Notes under the pieces: generated by a model
Told to the model about the DNA's origin: nothing
What the model saw: only the letters and a program-made list of their open reading frames with translations
Database searches by the model: none
Made by a program: the position numbers and the translations under genes
Part shown: positions 1 to 12,700 of the stretch, one piece after another
Layout: the number at the start of each line of letters is the position of its first letter
How positions within the stretch are numbered: the stretch's first letter is position 1
Assembly: GCF_011397635.1 (NCBI RefSeq)
Contig: NC_064769.1
Span: 17,873,207-17,937,206 of the forward strand
Reading direction: 5' to 3'
DNA: 64,000 nt
From: Epinephelus fuscoguttatus
Taxonomy: Eukaryota > Chordata > Actinopteri > Perciformes > Serranidae

Positions 1-389
1 TGGCTTTTTATGTGGCTAAAATGCGTTTTGTAGCGGCCCCCGTCTGCACAATAAGATGGACGAGGTCACAGGGACCTGAACTTTGATCTCTGACCACCAA
101 CATCTAATCAGTTCATCCTTGAGCCCTAGTAGACAGTTTTAAAAGTGAGAGCGGCGCCATTGTAGATGGTATATATCAATCACATTGTGACAATGTCGAG
201 TACGTTTCTCTCGTTCTGCTAACACTACTCCCTACTATTCATTTGCATATTGCATCTTGCAGAAGGGTCGTGTCACTTTCTGAAGACGTGCACAACCAAT
301 GTTTGAAATGGACACAGGAAACCATGGACACCATGTGCACACGTACAGGCAGTTAAACACAAGTATATCTCTGGCTTAACTCCACAATA

Positions 390-392
<3 letters not shown>
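1..392 (-). other. lman2l: LMAN2L last intron, partial
   Basis: This stretch follows the exon 7 donor in LMAN2L sense. I searched it for the expected transmembrane exon ending in an RFY-type tail and did not find one, so the final exon should lie outside the window. No other gene or element is evident. Confidence 0.6.

Positions 393-432
<40 letters not shown>
393..432. repeat. (GT)n microsatellite beside LMAN2L exon 7 donor
   Basis: About 20 GT units. On the LMAN2L sense strand this is a CA tract starting at intron position +7, directly after the donor GTAAGA. Confidence 0.95.
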
Positions 433-434
<2 letters not shown>

Positions 435-438
435 TTAC

Positions 439-3400
439 GTCTAAGGAGCTCAAAGTTATCCACACTGGGTATGGTTATCTCCTCCTCCTCCTCTTCTTCC
501 TGTTGACTCCGCAACACCGTCAGCTGGTAGAGTTTCAGGGAAATTATATCATGGTTGTCTGTAAATTGAGAATCAGAATATATGTTGGTCAGAAGTGATT
601 ATATTTGATTAAAGGGGCCTCACAATTTAGCTGCAAGTGTTTAGCAAGAAACCCCCCCCCACTGCAAATCTAACTGTGTAACCATTTGCTATCAATTCAT
701 TTATTTCCTTTAATGTATAGACAATTTAAATATCAAACTCCCAAAATGCAGTTGGCTTCAAGCCCGCCTGCTGCCTGTCTACATAGAAAACAATGTATTT
801 GAGGGTGCAAAAAAATGTTTATGTATCTGTCATGGCATTACAAGCTACAGTATATTCATCACTTGTCAGTAAATGTCTGTCTTACAAAATGCAAGGCTTT
901 GTCCGTCTCTCCTAAATCACTGATGCAAACACAGCCAAGCAGGAGCAGAAAATACTCTTCAAGGAGCCGTTTAAGCCAGGAGCTCTAACAATATTTTTTT
1001 TTACCTTATAAAATAGGCAGACTTTGAAACTAGGGGGAAATAAAGTACTGTGAAACTGGGCACAGTAAATCACCATTACTGGGGGAGCTGTTTAAAGCAG
1101 CAAAAGCTGTTTACCTGAGAGGTCTCCAGTGATGGCTGAAGCTCCAAAATAATAGCCTTTGGGAAGCCGCACTCCAGGTATGTCCAGGCAGTCCCTCCAC
1201 TCATGTTGCCCGTCGATGTCTATCATTACCTGAAGAACAGAGGCAATGCAGTGACTTATAGAGGGTTATCTCAGTTTTGTTCACAAAAGCAGGTTTACTG
1301 AGTTATCTAAATGACTTTCTTTGGCAAAATGTAGAATCAGCTATAATCGTGGAGATCAACTTCATATAGACGTGTTCTGAGTTTCACTCAATTTCTTGGA
1401 TCAGACCCTGGACAATGGGGCTGCAATTTAGAAATACTCTGCTCTCTACACTCTCAAGTTTAGTCCTTAGTTCCCATTCCTGCTCCTGTGATCACATCAC
1501 CACTGTCCTAAGTACTTAAGTGTGTTTTATGATCAATAGTTCAGTAGAAATGAACACACAACTCAATGCTGCATTTTAGATGACAAAGTCAGCTGTTTTT
1601 TCTTGACTGACAAAGACATGTAATAACTTTTGGTATGTATCTAAGAGGCTGAAAAAACTCCATCTTAGTTTTACTCTTTGCTCCTTTGGAAAGACTTTGA
1701 CAATCAACAACATTTGTTTCTCTCTGTGTAACTCCCACACCATTCTCAATAATTGCCCTGTACCTGCCTGTACCTGCATTAATGGAGCCTCCAACTGTTA
1801 TTATTCTGGTCTGTTCGTGTCTGTGCTTGTAATAAGAAGCTATTTTCCAGTGTAACCTTTAAAAGGGCGTTGTACGCATGTTCTGCCAACTTAAATGACT
1901 ATTAGTAGGTCACATCAGCCCATCCAGTATATGCTAACAACAGGGGGGACAGTTATGGACATGAGGAAGTGTCCATGTATGTTGAGCAGTGTTGTTATTG
2001 TAGATAACTGAAGAAGGAGTCTCTCACCGTGAGCCTGCGGCGGACGTATCGGATGAAGAGGAAGGTGTCATGTTTAAGGTTGCGCACCATGGCGTTGCAG
2101 CCTCCAAGCTCTGTGGGCCTGCCGTCCCGCTCGTGGTCGTAGCTGATGGTGCCGTTTCCAACCATGGCCAGAACGAAGGGGAAAATCCTCTTGTGTATCA
2201 CAGGGGGAAAAGAGAGAGATGAGGTCAAAGCCTTGATTTAAATAAGTCCCTCATCACACGCTGTTATAGCATTTGGTGATGATTCTTTTTTATTAGTCAG
2301 AGAGGATTTTTAACTGGGCTGCTCACACTTTGCAGCCAAGTCTGTAATCATGCAGAGACATTTTCACAAGACGCTGTTTTCACAGTCAACAGTCCCATGC
2401 AAACTGTAGAGATGTCTGTCTAAAATATCATGAGGCTTTTGTCATTCATAACCATGACTACTGTTCCCTATGATGTCAAAATACATAAATTTGCAATGGT
2501 CTATTGCTTTGATTGAACCCCTTGGAAGTTTATGTTACTCTGATGAAGACCACACAGCAAACACACAGCAACCATGCAGGGATCAAAAAACACCACCGTA
2601 TTGTTTCAAACTTAAGGCCATGTCTACAGTCAGCAAAGCATGCTTAAGCACCAACTGATGTTGTATTATGAGGTTAAACGCAGGACTGGGATCAAATGTT
2701 CCAAAAGCCGGTTTACCTGTGTGCGAGGCGTATATCTTTTCTTCTGAGCCTGTCTCCAAATAGTTGCACAAAAGAACACAAAGATGGCCCTTTTACACAA
2801 ATTTGCAAGAGCACTTGTTGATGGCTTGCACTTGAACTTGCACTCAACCCTACTGTGCTTTCACACAACATAAGAAACCTCAGCAGTGCTACTCCAGCAT
2901 ACCTCTAAGTGTTTCTCCTCGTTGGGATATGTGTCCACAAACACACCCAAGCCAGTGAAGTTGTCCACATTTCCAAACACAGGACCTGTAAAAGAACGAA
3001 AAGACAGTGTTGATAGTGTGTTTTTATAATTAAAATAAGAACTTAGGTTAGGTGAACAGTATTTCCTGTAGCATTTTACCTTTCTGCGCCCGTTCCTTAG
3101 TGTACCAAATGGCCAGCCCATCACCATTCAAGTTCTTCTTCCCTTGCCCGTGAATCTTAAAGTGCACCTGCATCTCCCAGTCCGTCAGATGGCAAGGCTA
3201 GAAAGACACACATGTTAAAAAATGCCACTGAAATACAGACTGTTAAATCCAACAAATTGGCAATAAACATAAAAGAGGGACACTCAGAGATTCTCAAATT
3301 TCAGATTTTTAAGGGGTGAGGTTAAGGTCTTTGGTAAGACCCAGCCCCCTTAAAACCCCACTGACCTGACCAACATGACATTATACTGAAGTCTGGTTTC

Positions 3401-6376
3401 ACTTCTGATAGTTTTTTCTGTAGTGCTGTGTAAGCATCACAGAGTGCCTTGAGGTCAACAAAAGAGGAAACACAAATCAAAGAGGAAACAGCTGATCCAC
3501 TGTGGCTCTCAGTGGCCAAAGTAAGTATAAACAGTCAAGTCTTCTGCTAAGTCAGGTGGTATTTGCATTGGCATATCAGAGATATGAGATATTTAGCCAA
3601 CCACAATCATGGGCAGCAGATGATGAGGGTGTTTATTTTGGTTGGTGTGAGATAAGATCAGGGTTACAGCAAAGACGATGTAAGACAAACTGTCTGGAAG
3701 CAAAAACCTCCTCCCAAGCCAAACCCATACATAATAATATCTACTTTACTGGCTGAATAAAACCAGTTGAAACCATTTCCAAACAATACAGTAAATACCT
3801 ACTTACAGTCATTGACAGTCAGTGCAGTACCCATTACCAACAGGCTTCTGTACAAATCTTTTTGATATTTCCAAGCCTTTGGTGACCTGCTTGGTATGCA
3901 CTGAGTTGCCAGTTTAGCAGCATTTACATTGATGAGGTTAGACTAAATATTATAAACACCTTCATGACGACAGGATTCACTGCAGGGATGTTTTATTAGG
4001 CCACATTAATTGTATCTTGGTGAACCTAATAACCTTGTAACTGAGTGTAAAAGCCTGTTTAACACCTCTAATCCTCCCTTTATTTTGCATCCTGTGTAGC
4101 TATCCTGTTGTCGATATTTAACAGCTGCACATCACAAGTCAGTACTTCTGCAGTTTACCAGCGCATATGTATACTCACAATGCGGCTCCACACTGCCCCC
4201 TGCCTGCTCTGCATGTCAGGTGTAAGGCGCACCTGGTCGGTGGTTACCATGGCATCCCCTTGCAGCTCCCAGTGGGAAGAGCCTAAGGATCCCACACCTG
4301 AGTACACAAATAGCACCATCATGGGACGAAAAAAGAAAAAGATGACACAGCACAATAGGGTCTGCCCAGCCTCTGCTTTGTTACTGAACAAAACATCTGC
4401 TGCATGTTGTACTGCTCTTACTGTATTCATTACACATTGTCCATCCTGTTAACACAGCTAATACTGCTAACACTGTCCATTTCATTTTTAATTGGTTTTA
4501 ATTTTTGGTAAAAGTCAAACATTTATGGGAAGGCAGTGCAGTTAAATAGAATAATCTAAGAAGTGCTCAATCTGCCTGTGACGTATAGAAATGGTTTCTA
4601 ATTTTGGTGATTAAAAACACTTGCTGACATTTATGGAGTTTACAGCAGAAATTGATATAAAATAAAAGTCAAAACAGGATTTTATGCCTTACAGTGTAAT
4701 GAATAGAAAATTCAGTTCAACAAAAAATCAATTAAATGACAGACTTATAGTGAGGCATTTACAGTTAAAGAGTGTTGTTGGTTTCATATTATATGGTAAA
4801 CTGAACTGGGACACAGTGTACAATAAGCAACAACTGCATGTAATTCCTACGGAAGTTAAATAACAGTGTGGTCATGCTTATTCGGCAGAAACTCGTGTAC
4901 AGTTGTTCACATTTTTATTGTATTTTTTACATAATTATTCTGGCAACCACAGCTGCCAGTTTTATTCAATAACAGGGTTTTTTTTTTTTTTTTTTTTTAC
5001 AGTGACCTTACTATCTATTGTATGTATTATTTATACTACCACTAGACACATTAATTTGCACTTTACTATAGAGATGGGAATCACCCAAAGCCCCATGACA
5101 TGATATTATCACGACACTTAAGTCACGATGCAACATTATTATAACTTAAAACATTTTGCAATATGCTGAGTATTGTGATGACATATATTGTGATTTATTT
5201 ATTTTTTTTAACTGCCAATTATGTCTCCTGAGGTAAACTTTCTCAACATGTGTTTTATCAAACAAGATAAAGTTCTCAAACTATTCATCTCACTTCTGTC
5301 ATTGTTACTGCAAGAAAATGTATCTAGTTAACTGAAAAAGCATTTGATTTTATAATCTAGCAGGCTTTCAAAATCTGAATTTGTATTTGCAATATTAATA
5401 ATTTCTGTTATAAATAAATCTTTACTTTGCGTCTGTGTACCGATACAATATTGCCTTGCTAAATATAATACTTTTTATGGACTTCTAGTTAGATGCTAAA
5501 CTGCCTTTCGTTGTCTCAGTACCTGATTTCCAGTTTTACTCAACTAACGCAGATGGTTTTCTAATTCACAATAAAAGTAAATTGATTCACAATAGTCATT
5601 TTTTGTACTTTGAATATAAATTAGGTACCAGAGTTCATTAAAAAAAGCATCAAAATAAAGCTTGTTTATCCCATCAAAGTACAAGGCCAGGGTCCCCCCC
5701 CCCCCCGGTTCCCTTGACACATAAGGCCCAAATGTCCTTTAAATCTTAGAGACACCCCTGCTTACACCTGAACTGTGAAGGGCTGCAGTTTGAATTAACT
5801 GGCCCCTGGACTACTGTCATTTGCAAGAGTGGACCCAGAGCATAGCACGTTGAGTGTCCCTGCTGTACTCTGTGCAGTGATACTGAAGTTTAATCTTAAA
5901 TAATATGTTCATGTCACAAAAAGTAGAACACACAAAAGTCTTAAATGAAGCTCAATGTAAGGCATTAAATATGGTTTATGTTTAGCAGTTTAACAGGCTA
6001 AATGTTACAGCAGCAAGATTTATTTGAAGACTGAACGCGTTTAAAGACAAATTGAACATATTAGGAAAAAAGAGCTCGAGTATAGCAGCAATTCAGTCGT
6101 TAATGCTAAATTATTCTGGAAACATCTGTCCCTCAGCCCGCCCCTGTGACAGCCTGCGAGGTGTATAACGGTCAGGATAACGTTACCTTGATACGGCTTG
6201 GAAAGGGAATATTCCCGCTTCAAAAACTCCTCCATTTCGTGGTCATCGTCGGCCAAACACTGACTTGTAATAAATATAAGAAAAGCAAAAGTCCAGTACG
6301 ATGTCAGAGGCATTATTTTCCGTCTGAATGGTGATTTGAGTTCCCTATAATGATAGTTCCTGCTGGCGGCAGCCAT
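439..6376 (-). CDS. lman2l: LMAN2L (VIP36-like) L-type lectin cargo receptor, 7 exons, 3' end off window
   Basis: Exons read on the minus strand: 6376-6187, 4297-4179, 3197-3080, 2985-2903, 2189-2028, 1229-1115, 558-439. All have GT-AG borders and the phases join without a frame break, giving at least 302 residues. The ATG at 6376 has A at -3 and G at +4; a hydrophobic signal segment follows at about residues 24-40. The rest is an L-type lectin domain. Residues matching the family's metal and sugar-binding set are visible: D160 and N164 (VDTYPN), H189 (YDHERDG) and GDLS at 259-262. N182 lies in an NGT glycosylation sequon. LMAN2L family proteins are type I ER/Golgi receptors for high-mannose glycoproteins. 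ELGGCNAMVRNLKHDTF and RLTPDMQSRQGA fit LMAN2L better than LMAN2. Exon 7 encodes seven Glu in a row, then IPSVDNFELL. The membrane-anchor and KRFY-type tail exon is missing and should lie before base 1. Confidence 0.95.
4298..6186 (-). other. lman2l: LMAN2L intron 1 with degenerate repeat fragments
   Basis: No coding exon was found between exons 1 and 2. It contains a T tract (about 4978-4999), a C tract near 5694-5706, and AT-rich DNA at about 5073-5470 that resembles a common teleost interspersed repeat (phrases such as gatgggaatcaccca and tattatcacgacacttaa). The repeat assignment is from recall and has no second terminus to support it. Confidence 0.45.
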
Positions 6377-6500
6377 CGTAGGTCAAAGCTCAGCCCACTG
6401 AATCGTCAACTTCGTTCCCATTGGCTCACTGTGTTGCATGGCTTAATTCCATTGGTCCGTTTGATTGTCAATCAGAATAAACGCTTTTGATTGGATGTAT
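6377..6500 (-). promoter_or_regulatory. lman2l: LMAN2L proximal promoter with three CCAAT boxes
   Basis: In LMAN2L sense there are CCAAT pentamers at 6424-6420, 6455-6451 and 6494-6490, all within 120 bases upstream of the ATG and about 31-39 bases apart. No TATA box is seen. Multiple CCAAT boxes (NF-Y sites) are typical of TATA-less promoters, including ER/secretory genes. That the boxes are functional is inference. Confidence 0.5.
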
Positions 6501-7770
6501 TGTGAAAGTGTTTCAGAGAATGTCAATAGTGGAAATAAATTAAGTAACTTATTAAATTGGAGGTGTGCAGCAGAGGTGTTATAAGCTTCATTTTGACATT
6601 TGAATCCTTTTGGTAATTCATGTATTCCTTGGGAAACCCGTGAAGTGAAGGCTTTATTTGTGGGTGCAGCTTTATAACACCTAAAATTAGTTTGAAACCT
6701 CTGCTGTAATAAATATTAGAGACGAATATATACATAAAAACAATGCTGACTTCTTCCTGATGAACTCACGTGAACTTTTTTGTTTTGTTTTGTTTAAGGT
6801 TGAACTTAAATGAGATTAAAAATCCCCAAAGAAAAACAATTAGAACTGTGTTTAATTATATCTCCTGCCCCATGATATCTAAAAGAAATTCAATTTTACA
6901 GATATTTTCAAAGATATATTCACACGTTATGAAGTATATGTTTATACTTTCCTATAACTCCAAAAGCAAAGAAATTCCTTTTAAAACCTTAAACAGAGGA
7001 TATCTGTCCACTGACTTGTCACAACAACAATTTGATATTGAAACCAAAAACTGTGTATCCTGTGACCACACTGAAACTTTATCATTTACAAGCTTTATGG
7101 CTTGATGTACATGACTGGCTTTCCCCCAGAAGTTTTTCAGCTTGAAAACTTTTCTCAAAAGGATATTGTTTATGGACTCATCATGGACAACAGTAAAGAA
7201 TTTTTTCTTTACACAAATCCAAATATGTGAAGGTGAAGGTGTTACATAATAAGTTTCTTTTTTATTTGAAAGCCCTTAAACTGATGAAATACAAAAGTGT
7301 TTAAGTATCGTCATGTATAATTATAGTAATTGTATGAATGAATGATGCATCCAGGGTCATGGTTTAGGTACTGTCTGCATGCAGGCGTGTGAGGAGGCTC
7401 CAGAGTGTGTGATGGTTAAGGTACTGTAAGATAACTTTGTAGGTGTTTAGACTCCAATGTTAGACATAACTGTGTGATGTGTGAAATAAATACACTATAA
7501 GGCTGATTCATTGTTCTGTTGCTTAAAGTTTTTGGTATGTCTTTGTCCATGTGTGCTGTGCCATAAGCTTCTCTGATCAGATTTGTCTTAAGCAAAGATC
7601 AACTGTGGCTCATTGAGTTTGTTTATTATCATCAAAATTAGAATTACTGTACAGAAGACAAAAAAGGCTTTCCATATTTAGTCAGCTTTTGCCTTTTGGG
7701 TGATGTTGTTTTTTGTTTGTTTGTTTTTTAACAGATGCACAAGATTTTTTCTTTGCAGTGCTCTGTTAGT
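6501..7770. other. Intergenic DNA between LMAN2L and MTFP1
   Basis: AT-rich sequence with only short, unsupported ORFs in several frames. I see no gene, RNA or complete mobile element here. Confidence 0.5.
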
Positions 7771-7779
7771 GGTCTGTTG

Positions 7780-8190
7780 GCTAAGGCTCTGGCTGTGCCC
7801 CGAGGGGAAGGGGCCCAAGCTGCTCTGCCAGCAAAGAATAGAGTCCTTTGAAATCAGCCAAACTGTTGGACTCAGCTTTTTGTGTCCCCAGTGGTGGTTG
7901 TGGCCTGACAGGAAGGGGCTCAAGCAGTTCCCCCAGCACTGAATTGAGTCTTTGGGCCTCAGCCAAAATACTGGACTCAGCTGTTTGTGTCCTGTATGGT
8001 GGCTCTGGTTGTAGCTGAGGGGAATCACTGTGGTTGAGGCTGAGACTGTGGCCGAGGCTGTGGCTGCGGCCCTAGAAGAAGGGGCTCAAGTACCAGCACT
8101 GAATTGAGTTCTTGGACCTCAGCTGAATAGTTGGACTCTATTGTTTGTGTCCTGGATGGTGGCTCTGGGTTTGGCTGAGGCTGTTGCTTT
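7780..8190 (-). repeat. Degenerate tandem repeat with coding-like Pro/Gln-rich units
   Basis: About three units, with recurring landmarks such as gaattgagt at 7941 and 8101 (a weaker match near 7838) and ggactcagc/ggactcta at about 7871, 7976 and 8136. Spacing is about 105 bp, then about 160 bp where a gaggctgtggctg-type short expansion enlarges the unit. On the minus strand each unit reads like PEPPxRTQTxESN followed by AExQxLNSVL and a Leu/Pro-rich end. The units fall in different frames and are separated by stops, so this is either a minisatellite or a decayed repeat-protein exon. No start, splice or promoter context supports a live gene. Confidence 0.6.
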
Positions 8191-8696
8191 GATACTTTTA
8201 GTTGAACAGAGTATTTCAACACTGTGGTATTGCTTCTTTTTCTCCAGTTAAGATTTGAGTACTTCTTCCACCACTGGATACAGTTTACTGATAACCATTA
8301 CATAATAAATGTCCCACTCTTGTTTGTGCCCACTGAAGACTCATTCATGTTTCCTTTTAATCACCATTTTTGACTTTTGTAAATCCTCCAGGCCCTGTAA
8401 ATGTTCTGTGTATATCCTCCACTGTTAGGATCGAGCTCCCCCTGTGATTCACAATGAAATGGGTGTACTCAGCAGTGGTAAGTACACATAATTTTCAGTG
8501 ATAACTTATAATGGTAGACCCCCAATAAACATGCTGTCTGATGACTGGGAGCAGATGGTGCTGAGAGTGTTCCTCTACATTGGTATGCATGGGATGCTGA
8601 GAATTCCAAAACTCCGCTTTCGTCTCCATGTCTTATGCATTGCCCTCAAGCACACTAATAATCAGCAACATCATTCACATACTGCTCATCACTGAT

Positions 8697-9402
8697 GGTG
8701 TTTTCACAACATACAGTCCCTTTTAAACAAACTTAACTCAGTCCTCTTAAAGTGGACCAAAAATTGGACCAACAGAAAAAGGACTTAGTTCTTTTTGTGT
8801 TCACATTGTCAGTTCATTTGAAAGATGACTCGGTACTCTTTCTGGTCAACTTCAGCTCTGATGGGGCCTCAGTCCTCTTTCTGTTCATACTATAGCCTAT
8901 ATATATAATATATATATATTGACATAGTTTTGTTTTTACTTTGACATGGCACTGCAGTGTGGTTATGAAGCCCATCGCTTTCAGATGAATTTAAAAGTGG
9001 AGGAAAACCTTGGTGTGTCTGTGTTGTAGACTGTTGTTGTTTGATGTATTCTACATTCCACATCTGGAGAGGTGCATAATCTTCCATGGTCCAAACTACC
9101 TCGTCCTGCCACCTTGCAAGTGCTACAGGCCAACATGGTTTTGTCTGTTTTTTCAAGCATCCTAGTGCAACAGCATGTGATCTAGAGGTAAATACAATGG
9201 CAAAGAGCAAAGTTGACCTGGAGTGCTTTGTGTTCACAAGGCACAGGTTAAGAGATCCGCACCCTGGACTCTAAGCTTCAAGTCCCTCAGACCCCTCTGA
9301 GGGGTCTGAGTTCTCTTGGAGAGTTCAAATATGCACAAAAACTACTGAGTCACAGCTCTGAGTCCATTGAGAGGGCTGGAAAGGACCAAGTGTGAAAACA
9401 CC
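8697..9402. mobile_element. MITE-like element with GGTGTTTTCACA ends
   Basis: The left end reads ggtgttttcaca. The right end is its inverse, tgtgaaaacacc, followed on the inner side by ttggtcc. The 706-bp interior has an AT microsatellite near 8899-8922 and a near-perfect palindrome at 9286-9310. A target duplication is not clear (tga on the left, tta on the right). There is no transposase. Superfamily not assigned. Confidence 0.45.
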
Positions 9403-9595
9403 TTAAGTTTCTTGGTATTGCCATTCCATATACTGGGGGATAGCTAATGAAAATAGAGCCTTCTAATGGCAATCATAAAAAAATGACAACTGCACTGTAA
9501 TTTCTCAGATTCCAGAGAACAATATCATAAAATAGTAGTGGTAAATAAAAATATCATAAGAACAAAAATGCTAATTTTGGACAGTGTGATTTGGG

Positions 9596-9715
9596 TGTGT
9601 ACTGTCCCTTTAAGATCACGCCCCCTTCACTGCCGCTGCCGTGTGTCGGCTTTCTCACTGCTCACCCTGAATTCAGTCAGCACAGCACTAGGGGATGGAG
9701 TAAGGGAGGGAAAGC
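9596..9715 (+). promoter_or_regulatory. mtfp1: Likely MTFP1 promoter/5' leader
   Basis: Locally GC-richer DNA with a GC/KLF-type box (cacgccccc, near 9617) about 100 bases upstream of the MTFP1 ATG. No TATA box is seen. The transcription start is not determined. Confidence 0.35.
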
Positions 9716-12700
9716 ATGGATCCCATTGAAGAAAAAAGCAAACCGGTCGACATTTATCGCGACACATGGGTCCGCTTCCTAGGTATGTATTAATTTATAA
9801 TTTGTGGTGGCTCAGTCCACTGTTTTCCTTCAACAGACTGTGAAAGATGAACGATACAGAACAGAGATTTAACGTTACACTGGAGCTGTCGTGACCCTGG
9901 AGCTGTGTGCTAAAAGTTAGCATACTTGGCTAACCACTGTTAAAATACTATTTATAGCAAGGTCGTTTTGTTACCACAGGACGTAATGGACGACGTCCAA
10001 CACTGGACGACAGTACCGTTGTTCGGGCTTTGTTTCTGTAACGTTAACTGTTAGCTTACGTATTGTGTTAGAGTTGTCTCTGTAGGTAAGGACTGTCTCT
10101 AAAGAGGTAGTTGTTCAGCAAGTTGAGACAGTGAGTCACACACAACCACAAAGAAACGCCCGTAGGCATAACCAGGCTGAAAGATAAAGCACAGCTGTGG
10201 CAGGAACAACTTCCTGTTTGCCTTGTTGTCCTCCTCTAATTCAAACACCAGGGTCATCATTAACATTGATTACACCGTCACCCAATGAGCTGTCAGCTGA
10301 GAAGGGCATGTACAGTATAGGTGAAGGGCATTCATACTGCAGCAGTTTCCACTGTAACGTTATAGGCTGTACCTCTGGTGTCTTTAATCTCTTGCTCCCC
10401 CGTGGTTTACACTGGCCTGCAGTGACCATGTAATGTCATGTGAATCCGTTGATCCTCTCCATAAAATCATAATCTATTTGCTCACATCTTTAATCCTGCA
10501 TGTGCAGTGAAATATCTCCATCTCTGCACTGACATGCATGTAAACAGACATTTAGAGTTGCTCCTACATCAGTTTCTAATATCTGTGTGCTTTGGGTCTT
10601 AATAATGAGCCATGTTTTGAGGTGAATATTGGAATTTGAAAAAAGTAATGTAACTCAAATTTCATGCATTTCTTCTTATACTTGATTTTTTAAAAAGATT
10701 TTAAGATAATACTATGCTTGTGATATTTTCTCCCTTGAAATGGTTACTTACACATCATGCGTCTGCACAAATGTTTGCCAAACGTGCATTTCTGCCTAGC
10801 ACTGGAATCCCTGGAACTCTATTTTATGTCTGGAAAAGATTGGTTTTTTTACATTGGAAAATCTGGGATGGTGGTTATGCAACACAGACTGGATTTAACC
10901 CGAAATGTGGCATTTTTATCTAACCAAACAAGCAGGAAAGTCCAGAAATAAGCTTATTGGAAATTCTGAGCTTTGCTTCATGTTTGAGCACAGTCACTGA
11001 CACTGACAGATTTAGTGGCATCAAGCGCTGGAACTTTTTCCCTGTGCCAACTGTAACCTCAGGTTTAGGACTCCTTCAGTTTTCATTGTTCAGGAGGTTT
11101 TTTTTACCAGGAACTGAATTGTCCGCAGAGGTGTCTTTTTCTCCAAAACAAGTCGATCAGGTGATTAAAACATTAAAAAACACAGAATAGTTTCACGCTA
11201 CAAGTCAGTGTTTCTCCAAGACTATTCGGCTACTCGCTGATGAGCTCTAGCTCAGCACCTGCTAATGTGTGCTAACCTTTTTTCTCTGATAACTTAATAT
11301 CCAAGTTCAGGAGGTTTTTACTGGGAACTGAACTATCTGCAGAGGTCTTTTCCCAGCAATTTTAACAAATAAAAACACTGAATAAAGTAGTTTCATGTTA
11401 AAAAAAATCAGTGTCTTTTGGATGCTATTTGACTCATCACAAAGGGGCTGCTAACTATGGTGGCCAACACGAAAACATACAAGGCCCTTTCAAGAGCCAG
11501 TGTTTGATTTGTCCATTCTGGGCTACTGTACAAACATGGTGGTGCAACATTGCGTACTCTGTAGTTAAAATCAGCTCTTTCTAAGGAAATGAAAACATGA
11601 TGGTTCATATTTTCAGGTTGCTATACACTAAAGAAAACATACTTATCAAGTTATATTCAATTTCAGTCAGTATATCTTCTTAAATCCTACACACTGGACC
11701 TTTAAAATCGTGACTCACAAGCCCTTGCTCACAGGTCACAATCTGGCCCTTGTGTATTATACCAGGGCATGGCATACCTGCAGCTAATCTTATCTGTCAT
11801 TATGTTTATTATACCAGTACAGCTCTTATCACTATATTCTCACAGGTGCTTCTGGAGCTCCAGATTCAGTAGTTACTTTGCTGTCACCTTCACTGCTGCA
11901 GTATTAAAACAAGCAGCCTTGAGCCAAGACCAGGTTCCATAAAGTTGTCTTGTTCTCCCGGCCAGCCTTTTCCCCAGCAGACATTTTGACTTGCCATAGG
12001 AAAGCACAGGCTCAGTTCCATTTAAGGGTGCTACTAAGTCATAACAGTGTGACAGTGAGCCAGCATGAACAATAACAGGACCATTGCTGAAGTGTACTCT
12101 GTGTAAAAGGCCTATATGATCACACTGGGATGTGAGCAATGTCTAGTGGGCTCTAATATTTTTATTTTTTCTTTAAAGTCTGTTTTAATTCCAGTTTTCA
12201 TTGTTTAGGTCCTTAAACATCAGGAGTGCATTATATAAAAATGGATATGCACTGTACCTCTTCACTTTCACAGTTTTCAGAAGTTCCCTCTCCATCAGGA
12301 TGTTGTATTTGTTGCAAACAGCAACCAAATGTTACGTAAACTCATATTTATAGTCATAAGCACTTACTGCACCTGTGGTTTTTGTTGTGATGTGCAGATT
12401 TTCTCTCTCCCTGTCTCTCTCATGGGTCATTAAGTGTCCAGGATATGTCCTTGTGGTTCTAGGCAGTGCTGAGTTTGGAGTTAATAATCATTGTTTGGAG
12501 TACTGCTTAGTCCTAAATGATCACGCCTGGTGTTTTTGAGTTTGAATATTTTGATGTGCTCCTTGGTTACTGCTTAGAGACAATTGGAAGAAAACAAAGC
12601 TGTCATGTGATTTACTCTCTTACCATAGCTGAGGAAGCATGATTCACTCCTGCATCCTTTACTGAAGGCTGAATTTCAATGAAATTCTGAAAGCAAAACA

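Noticed and set aside
439..6376. Assignment to LMAN2 (VIP36) or LMAN1
   Set aside because: Residues around the DMQSRQG and GGCNAMVRNLKHDTF segments agree with LMAN2L, where LMAN2 differs.
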